The notes under the pieces were generated by a model. It had not been told where the DNA came from. It ran no database searches and saw only the letters and a list, made by a program, of their open reading frames with translations. Both the position numbers and the translations under genes were made by a program. Positions 57,401 to 64,000 of a DNA stretch of 64,000 nt are shown here, one piece after another. The DNA comes from Porites lobata (taxonomy: Eukaryota > Cnidaria > Anthozoa > Scleractinia > Poritidae): assembly GCA_942486035.1 (NCBI GenBank), contig CALNXK010000025.1, positions 537,501-601,500 of the forward strand. Direction: 5' to 3'. The stretch's first letter is position 1. Each line of letters starts with the position of its first letter.

Positions 57401-58359
57401 TTCCTTCTCAATTCTATCGGGAACTTTTGTTATGGTGGTCGCAATTTCGTGAAACGTTTGCCACTGAAGAAGACTGGAAAACCATAATCTGGAATAACAA
57501 AGAAATAAAAGTAGAAAACAAGCCGGTTTATTATAAACATTATGTTAATGCAAGAGTCATTTGCATTCAAGATCTTTTACTTAGTCTGAACAGCACTGAT
57601 TCTTATAATGAACTGTCTAAAAAAGTATGCAAAACAAATATTTTAGAATGGGCTGGCTTACGTAGGTCCATTCCATTATCGTTAAGAGGTTATGACAGGT
57701 ATCCTTCCATAAACTCTCCAACATTTGTGGTGGGTGACAATACTTTTGATGTTACGAAAGGGAAATCAAAGGATTACCACAACCTATTCATCAGAGAAAA
57801 AGCTAAACCGCCCAATATTATTAAAAAATTACTGAGTAACTTTCATTTTAATAGCGACAATCTGTGGCAAATATTTAAGCTGCCTCACTCTATCGTTGTC
57901 GAATCGTATGTTAAAGCTTTCCAGTACAAGGTAATTAACTCAATTCTTTACACAAATACAAAGTTGTATGAAATAGGTTTTAGAGCAAATGATTTATGCT
58001 CTTTCTGTGACAATCAACCCGAATCATTAACTCATTTGTTCTATCACTGCTCGCGCTCTAAACAGTTTTGGATTGAATTTGAACTTTATTGGTGCCTTAT
58101 TTCGAATCAACGAATTCGTCTCTGCTTGGAAAATGTGCTGTTTGTAATTTTGACGGAAAATACTCGCCCTTTACTTCAACTGCTGAAGTATTTTATAATT
58201 ATTGGAAAACTCTATTTGTGGGACTGTAGGAGCAAACAAATCTTTCCAAACATTTATGGATTTAGGGCCAAGATCATCGCTAAATATGAAACAGAAGAAA
58301 AAATCAGCAACAAAGAATTCTTTAAAAGAAAGTGGATACTGACGCCTTATTTAAGTTAA
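54489..58359 (+). pseudogene. LINE ORF2: endonuclease-reverse transcriptase, nearly intact
   Basis: The first part (to about 54890) carries the apurinic endonuclease motifs QETH, NVYAPN and GGDLNC. A one-base shift in a run of seven A at about 54884-54890 leads to the main frame, which has RLDYWL and the TDH motif, then reverse transcriptase (NKSPGNDGIPAEFYRKFW, WRPISLVNVDTKI, FIDFQKAFDSVEW, RQGDPLSPYLF and the catalytic FADDTIAVL). A C-terminal zinc motif, CSFCDNQPESLTHLFYHC, closes it, as in L1/Tx1 elements. Apart from the 5' truncation and A-run shift the frame is open for over 1100 codons. It contains an in-frame 71-residue tandem duplication. Confidence 0.9.
57178..57603 (+). repeat. 213-bp in-frame tandem duplication in LINE ORF2
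   Basis: Units 57178-57390 and 57391-57603 are identical by eye apart from the last bases and add 71 residues (each starting DYTIPSQFYREL) between reverse transcriptase and the C-terminal zinc motif. Near-perfect identity means a recent event or an assembly duplication. Confidence 0.9.
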
Positions 58360-58570
58360 CTGCATTAACTTCGTATTATTTCATTGCCCTGTTGTACTTT
58401 TTATAATCTCTTTTAGCCCTGTATTAATTTAATAATTTAATAATTAATCTTGCTTTACTCTGTTAATGTCTATTGTTAAAGTGTTTTGTTTTGTTTTGTT
58501 TTTTTTTCCTGTAGTATTGTAACTGTAATTATTTAATGTGATTATCAATAAATATATTGGAAAAAAAAAA

Positions 58571-59600
58571 GAGTAGAAGGCATATATGATTTTCAGCTAG
58601 CAAGTTGTTTCAAGGACATTTAACCTTTGCCTTTTTAATTCACGCAATAACTGCAGATTACTTAATGCAGTGGTAAGTAGTGGATAAAATAGCGACAAAG
58701 TGATCGACTAAAAATTTAAAATAGAGGTTCCCTTGATGATTTTTGCAGGTAAATGTGGTATTAGTAGACGTTTTTTTTAACGTATTTATTGGTTTTAATA
58801 TGTAAAGTACGGAATGTTTTCTTAAAAGTAAAAGAGCCTTGCAAAATGCCTTTTTAAACTGTAACGAGAGCTTGACACGTATCGGAGTAAGCGCATTTTA
58901 GATCTATATTGGCCCAGTGCACTTACGCATTTTAAAATAACCTACTAAATTTAGTTTACTAACTGTTTTGTTGGATAATGTATTAAATAATGTATTGATT
59001 AAAAACACATACACAAACAAACAAACATTGATGATGACATGTAACTTAGCATAGAAAATAGATGCTACTTGAAAGTTTTCAGCTTTGAGTAAATGAAAAC
59101 CATGCGATGTCTGAGTATGTTTTCTTCGGGTCACTTTTCCTTGCATCCAATGTCCATTATCGAACATCTAATGGAGCAATTCGCAGGGGCATGGAGTCTC
59201 TGAGTCTTTACATAATCCCTCGCCCAAACCAATGACAGGTTAGCTCATTAGACCATGATGCCGTGAGGTTATGCCCCGCATTTCCAAACAGTTCCATGAG
59301 TGCATCTAATCCTTTCTAGTTTACAGGGTTGTTCAACAGCGTTGAGTGTTTGGTTTAAAATTGCAGTAAACTTGACTAAGTGACAATTCATCAATCCTGC
59401 AAAATTGGGAAGACTCTATTTTCAACCTGAAGGAACTCTTTTTCAAAGTATTAAGTTCCACTACAATGAAAGGAAAATAATTTGTACTCCGCCTCCTAGT
59501 GCTTGTCATTTATCCCTGTCACCCGCAAAATCGATTTTCTCATCTTGATTATTTTTTAACTCGTCCACCGATAAATCGGGTATCTCATTGCCAAATAGAG
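58571..59600 (+). other. 3' flank of GPCR B
   Basis: Counterpart of 24554-25433 plus 32469-32614. It contains the empty TTAA site of K1 at about 59453. No gene is visible. Confidence 0.6.
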
Positions 59601-59690
59601 CCTGGAAGTGAATTCAAATGTCACGTATGCAGTCCTCTCCGTTTCAAGAACTAGTGCTGCTAAATATTCTAATTCATCGTATGATTATTA
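59601..59690 (+). other. Candidate ITIM-motif exon, copy B (early stop)
   Basis: Counterpart of 32615-32756. The acceptor-like aaatagag and the VTYAVL motif are kept, but a TAA follows SSYDY at about 59688, shortening the tail. Either the tail tolerates truncation or this copy is a relic. Confidence 0.25.
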
Positions 59691-60897
59691 ATCAGACTGA
59701 AACATCGTGTTTTACACCAGCTGTTGCAGAAAAACCGAAGCAATGATTGTGCGTTTGACCATGTTGACAATCAACAAAAGTCGAGGAATTCTGGAAATCA
59801 ATGTCCCAGTCACAAGCGCGTTTCATTAAAACGGTTGGAAAAGTGTGTAATACTGCAACCAAATCAACCCAAAGCGGTTTTGGTTGAAACCATTGCGGTT
59901 GATCCTAATAGAGAACACGGCCTCAATAGCATTGATACCAGCTTCGATTTATTTATAACAATATTACTTTCACATATTGATGACATTAGATTTTGATCTG
60001 TGTTAAGCTTCAGCGTTGTAAGCTTTGCTGAGGAAACCCGCTTAACAGGAAATGTCATAGCCTACGTGGCTTTCGTTACTAGTAAAAGGGGAAGAGTAGG
60101 GGGAATTCGGGCGCGCGAGGAGGGGGAAGAGGGAATGCCTGCAAGAACCCTATAGTTTTTTTCAAACCGCCTCCTAATTGATATTCAAAGATAAGATGAC
60201 TGTAAAATGTCCATCGAATCAAAAACGTTAACCGGAGCTCTGGGCTCTGTTTCAGAAAGAAAAAACAAACAAACAAACAAACAAACAAAAACAAAACAAA
60301 ACAAAAACCAAAATCGCATGGTGGGTCAGTTCATTGTGAGACCTAAACGCAGTCGCCAGAATAAAAGCAATTTAAAGGCAACACGAAATCCTGCAAAGTG
60401 ATACATTTGGCGCTATATGGGCTGAAAGACTAACAGATGTACAGTTGGAATTAAGCAGACAGGTGGTGGGACAACAGATTAGTTTTCAGGATCGCAAGAA
60501 AGAAAATACACTTAAATTTCCCAGCATCTTATATAATGTATGCTAGGCAGCCTCCTGACACTACTTATATTGATTTGAGTTATTAACAACGTTTTTTATT
60601 AAACATTTTATCACTGCTGGAACCCCTCCCTAGAGTTGTTGATATGTAGCAGTATTTTAAAAAGATTTTACTTTCAATGGGAAACCTTTGATCGTCGCTG
60701 CAAGATCAGGTATATTTTATGAGTGGTAGTGCTGCTGGAGGCCTTGAATTTTACCAAGAATTATAAATCAGGTAAAAACTGACAGAATTGGTAATTTTTT
60801 GTGCTTGACATGTAAAATAACACATAAATAAGTAGACCTGTTTTTTTTTTTACAAAATGAGAGTCTCTCGCACTGATTGGTAATTTAATGGCCCTTC
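59691..60897. other. Duplicated non-coding segment (copy B)
   Basis: Counterpart of 32757-33568 and 35158-35450, with an (AAAC)n run near 60264-60306. No gene supported. Confidence 0.5.
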
Positions 60898-61116
60898 TTA
60901 CTCGCCGATAAAAAGGAAATTCTTGAATGCACGAGCTTTCCAGTTGATAGAGGTATCTGTCTTAAAGATGTCAAAAGTGAAGCTTTCCGCATAGTAGTCT
61001 GGAAAATAAGACATTTTGAGGGACAGCTCTAGTGTTATCGTCACCGATTGCAATTTTCCCCAATTCACCCCATTTTTCATTGCCACTGGTCTCCCAAATA
61101 CAATCCACAGCAACAT
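60898..61116 (-). other. Conserved exon-like frame, copy B
   Basis: Counterpart of 35451-35663, two codons longer through a 6-bp insertion, with the frame intact. The donor reads atcg|gcgagtaag here instead of gtgagt, a GC donor if used. Function unknown. Confidence 0.3.
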
Positions 61117-61302
61117 TACTCACAGAAACGAGGGGTCCTAAAACCTCTAATTTAACTGCTTGTTGACTTGGAACATTAACAACAGAGTGTTTCATTGCTT
61201 ACATGCAAACTGCACAAAAACTGTATTCCACTGCTGTAACACATGAAACTTTAAAACAACCCCAAACCCCTGGTATTTAACCGAATTACCCCAGATGCAT
61301 AC

Positions 61303-62398
61303 CAGCTGATAGCCCTGTCTTTACAGCAAGCGGACAGCTAATTAGACAAAAGTCCCCTCTTCCCCCTCAATTTGAAGCAGGCACTGAGCTAGCCCCGGTG
61401 GAAATTTCAGCAAATCCACAGTCCAGCACAACGGGCAGGCTCTTTAGAACAATCCCACCCCACTGGGATTTAAGCAGGCTACGAGGGTTAATAGTCTATA
61501 TTTCTCTTCACTCTGATATGTTCATTAAACTTATTCCTTTTAAAATGGCTTCCCCGCCTGATGTGAAAGATTTTATAATACATTTCCTATTTTGGAAATT
61601 AAACTTATGATTGCCAAAAATTCTACGCTTTTAAGGAGAGTTGCTCTTCTCGTGACGAAAAGCTCATTCAAATTCTCAGCGTCCTAGAGGGATTCTTTCA
61701 AGCGTTAAAAAGGTGCTGCCTCTAATATTTCTATGTGAGTGAAGTCACTCGCCACCTTTTTGATCTGTGAGTGTCTATAAGCATTCAACTACGCAAAGGC
61801 CTTCGCGTATATTGAAGCAGGTAGTACATGTATCTGACAAAACAGCGGTACTTTAACCCTTTAATCTCTAAGAGTGATCAGCATTAAAATTCTCCTTGTA
61901 ATATCAATGCTTTGTAAAGCAGAGCGGTCATGACAATTACGGACATGATGACACAAGATGAATTATTATGTTCTTGATATTTTATCAACTTCTCCCCACT
62001 ACTTCTGTGAGAAATGAATTGGGGCAACAAATGAGAATTCAAATTTTGATCTTAGGGTTTAAAGGGTTAAAGTAAGGACTAGAGGTTCGTTCAATTGACC
62101 TTCTACTGATTTAGGAAATGTATAGAATAATACTGAGACAGGAATATAATATATAGATTTAACCAGGGCTAAAAGCGAAGCTCTGGTTAATAATACTAAT
62201 AAACAGAGAAAAATTCAATCTATAATGCTAAAAGGGGACGGCAATGAAAATGACCTAATTAGCAAAAAAAAAAAAAAATTGCAAGTGCAGCACACTTTTT
62301 TTTTCGAATTAGCAAAAAGACAAATTTACACGTGCGGCACGCATTTTTGTAGTTTCTTTGCCGTTGTTTTGCTCTGTTACAATGCCGTTTTGTATGAC
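61303..62398. other. Non-coding stretch
   Basis: No similarity to copy A is visible beyond 61302. The frame at 61398-61610 is short and unremarkable. An A-run occurs near 62265. Confidence 0.45.
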
Positions 62399-62400
62399 TA

Positions 62401-62553
62401 AAGGTGATGTTACACGGGACGCGTACGATTCGTAACATGGTGTTGAAATGCTGGAACAATGTTGTAACCATTCAAAACAATGTCGCAACAATGTTGCAAC
62501 ACCGTGTTGCGCTAAAAATCGTCGTTGCGAATCATCTCGTGTAACATCACCTT
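62401..62553. mobile_element. 153-bp palindromic MITE with TA duplication
   Basis: Termini aaggtgatgttacacg and its complement are flanked by TA at 62399-62400 and 62554-62555. The interior repeats caatgttg/caacattg motifs. TA duplication suggests Tc1/mariner. Confidence 0.7.
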
Positions 62554-62885
62554 TACGTCCTAGTTACACATTACTTTTATGGAGGAATTGTCGCATGTGC
62601 TTGCAGAAGATTTTGTTTCCTGTGTTCATGTTCGCTTTTATTTTTTCACTGCTGCTCATTTTCACCTGGCCGCTAACATTTCTCATTAATTATCGCACCG
62701 CTGCTATGAAAGTTACATGTTTTTCTTCCAACGAAATTCGTCTCCCTAGCTCTTTTTCTGTTGTCCACGTGAGTCTAAACATCAAAAATAACGTCGAAAA
62801 AGACACGACTTTGTTGCGATTTTCTTCCGTTGCATTTGGGTAGCCATACCTGTTGATTATACCGAACGTTACAAACAACGAAATA

Positions 62886-63891
62886 GCCTGAATTTCATCG
62901 GATTGCTTCGAGTCGTTTTCTCCTCTCAGCAACGTCTGAATCGACCGACCGTTAATGCCGCCCAGTGACGTCATCACTACCCGAAGACCGGGCAGGAGTT
63001 TTGATTGGTTGATTGTCTAAACATTCGCATAATTATGCATAATTATGAGAAATATTCAGGGGATCACATCCCAGTGGCAAGGTTGCGTGGAGTTCAAACA
63101 TTTCGATAATCCGGCTTTATCGTCAACAGCAAAATTGCCCTTGTCTTCAAAACTGAAATGCTAAATTGAAATGCGAATGAAGAATCATTGCGGAGATTCG
63201 GTAGGTTTTTCATTTAGAGCCGCTTTGTGGTTTCGGCATAGCCTAAGTATTAGGCCTTCCTAAGGGGTTAGGGGAGAGGAGATTTTAGATGAGAGGGTGG
63301 AAAGGGGGGAGAAGAGAAAGGAAGCTCTCTCCCTTTTTGGCTTCCATCTTTCCACTTTTCCCCAAGGAACGCCTAATACTCAGGCTAGTTTCGGCAGTGA
63401 TTTTGTTTATGCGAAGTTTGTGAGACCAATGTTGTAATTCGATCTTCTAGCTTTTTTCACCGTCAAGTGTAATGATTCTGTTAGCATTTCTTTCTTGTTT
63501 CCTTGCTTTCTTTTTTCTTCGTTAAGGATAGCTTATTTTCAATTGAAGCAAATCGTTGTGTTTTTGAACTAAGTGTTCCGTGTGTGCATTTATTTCAGTG
63601 CGTGATTGCGACCGAGTCTGATTATGGAATTACAACCACTTCAAAGTACTGCATGCCGTTGATAGTTTGAACGTTAAACATAAATTACGATCGAAAAAAG
63701 TAAAGCCATTATGTATCCTGCAGACATTTCCAAACGATATTTCTTGGCTTGCCACTTGAAAATCGTGTTTAACTTTTTGCATGAATCAAAGCAAAGGAGA
63801 AGTGACGTCACTGGACGGCATTAACGGCCCGTCGATTCAGACGTTACTGAGGGAGTAATAACGACTCGAAGTTATGGGATGAAATTCAGGC
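62886..63891. mobile_element. 1.0-kb TIR element with ~95-bp inverted repeats
   Basis: gcctgaatttcatc at the left (62886) pairs with gatgaaattcaggc at the right (to 63891), and pairing continues inward for about 95 bp including the gtgacgtcac region. TA flanks both sides. No transposase frame is visible. It carries a smaller nested element. Confidence 0.75.
63239..63387. mobile_element. 149-bp MITE nested in the 62886-63891 element
   Basis: Termini tagcctaagtattaggcctt and the complement of tagcctgagtattaggcgtt surround a purine-rich half and a pyrimidine-rich half that can pair. No coding capacity. Confidence 0.65.
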
Positions 63892-64000
63892 TAACAACGA
63901 AAATGAACTTTTAAAAACTGTTAGGCTAACGGCTAACAAGTTTTCAAAACTAACAATTGCAGGCTGTCGTCAACTTCTAGAACTTTGTTCATCCGTGCCA

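Larger units (their letters stand above)
54480..58570 (+). mobile_element. Tx1/L1-like LINE, 5'-truncated, inserted in the GPCR B 3' UTR
   Basis: It begins inside the endonuclease, so ORF1 and the first endonuclease motif are absent. It ends with aataaa and an A-run at 58559-58570. Copy A keeps the uninterrupted site (accaagagtagaagg at about 24552), so the insertion is real and later than the duplication. No clear target-site duplication is visible. Confidence 0.9.
43131..61302 (+). repeat. Segmental duplication, copy B
   Basis: Blocks matching copy A in order are 43131-46450, 51787-52072, 52073-54479, 58571-59452, 59453-60616 and 60617-61302. Interruptions are the two foldback elements and the Tx1/L1-like LINE, all absent from A. 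Confidence 0.85.

Noticed and set aside
62448..62843. 131-codon plus-strand frame with a hydrophobic stretch
   Set aside because: Its first third lies in a MITE, and the remainder lacks splice or domain support.

Overview
This looks like animal nuclear DNA, most likely from an anthozoan cnidarian such as a stony coral. The reasons are its AT-rich, gene-poor content, intronless class A GPCR genes, a THAP-DDE/YqaJ transposon, Kolobok-like TTAA elements, Tx1/L1-like and CR1/L2-like LINEs, a short-LTR Ty3/Gypsy element, and a hammerhead ribozyme of the kind common in cnidarian retroelements. The species assignment is inference. There are no operons, CRISPR arrays, rRNA genes or convincing tRNA genes.

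The backbone is a direct segmental duplication. Copy A runs about 6190-35850 and copy B about 43131-61302, with a 7.3 kb spacer between them. In order, each copy carries the right half of a two-gene ISL2EU-type transposon, a shared flank, an intact single-exon rhodopsin-like GPCR (23551-24534 and 53467-54459), its 3' flank, a short exon-like segment with an ITIM-like tyrosine motif, and a conserved exon-like frame on the minus strand. Later insertions drove the two copies apart, and several can be polarised because the other copy keeps the empty site. A received a Ty3/Gypsy element (17850-22251, TSD tcagg), a 7 kb Kolobok-like element (25438-32464, TSD TTAA) and a segment with a LINE relic. 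B received a foldback element with minisatellite ends that contains a hammerhead ribozyme (46454-48585), a second foldback element carrying a CR1/L2-like LINE (48693-51761), and a Tx1/L1-like LINE (54480-58570) about 20 bp after the GPCR stop codon.

In copy A the 3' part of the Gypsy element and its flank are present as a tandem triplication (units of 3658, 3668 and 3658 bp, 9477-20460) joined at a 2-bp microhomology. The spacer between A and B holds a second TTAA-flanked element of the same family (36280-42843). Its left arm is interrupted by a 1.2 kb element whose two ends are arrays of TCGGTCGA-type motifs in opposite orientation. The far left (1492-2891) and far right (62401-63891) hold further terminal-inverted-repeat elements.

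The only genes that look intact and cellular are the two GPCR paralogs. Almost everything else is mobile DNA in various states of decay. Many differences between near-identical repeats are single-base indels, so some apparent frameshifts may be residual long-read assembly errors.
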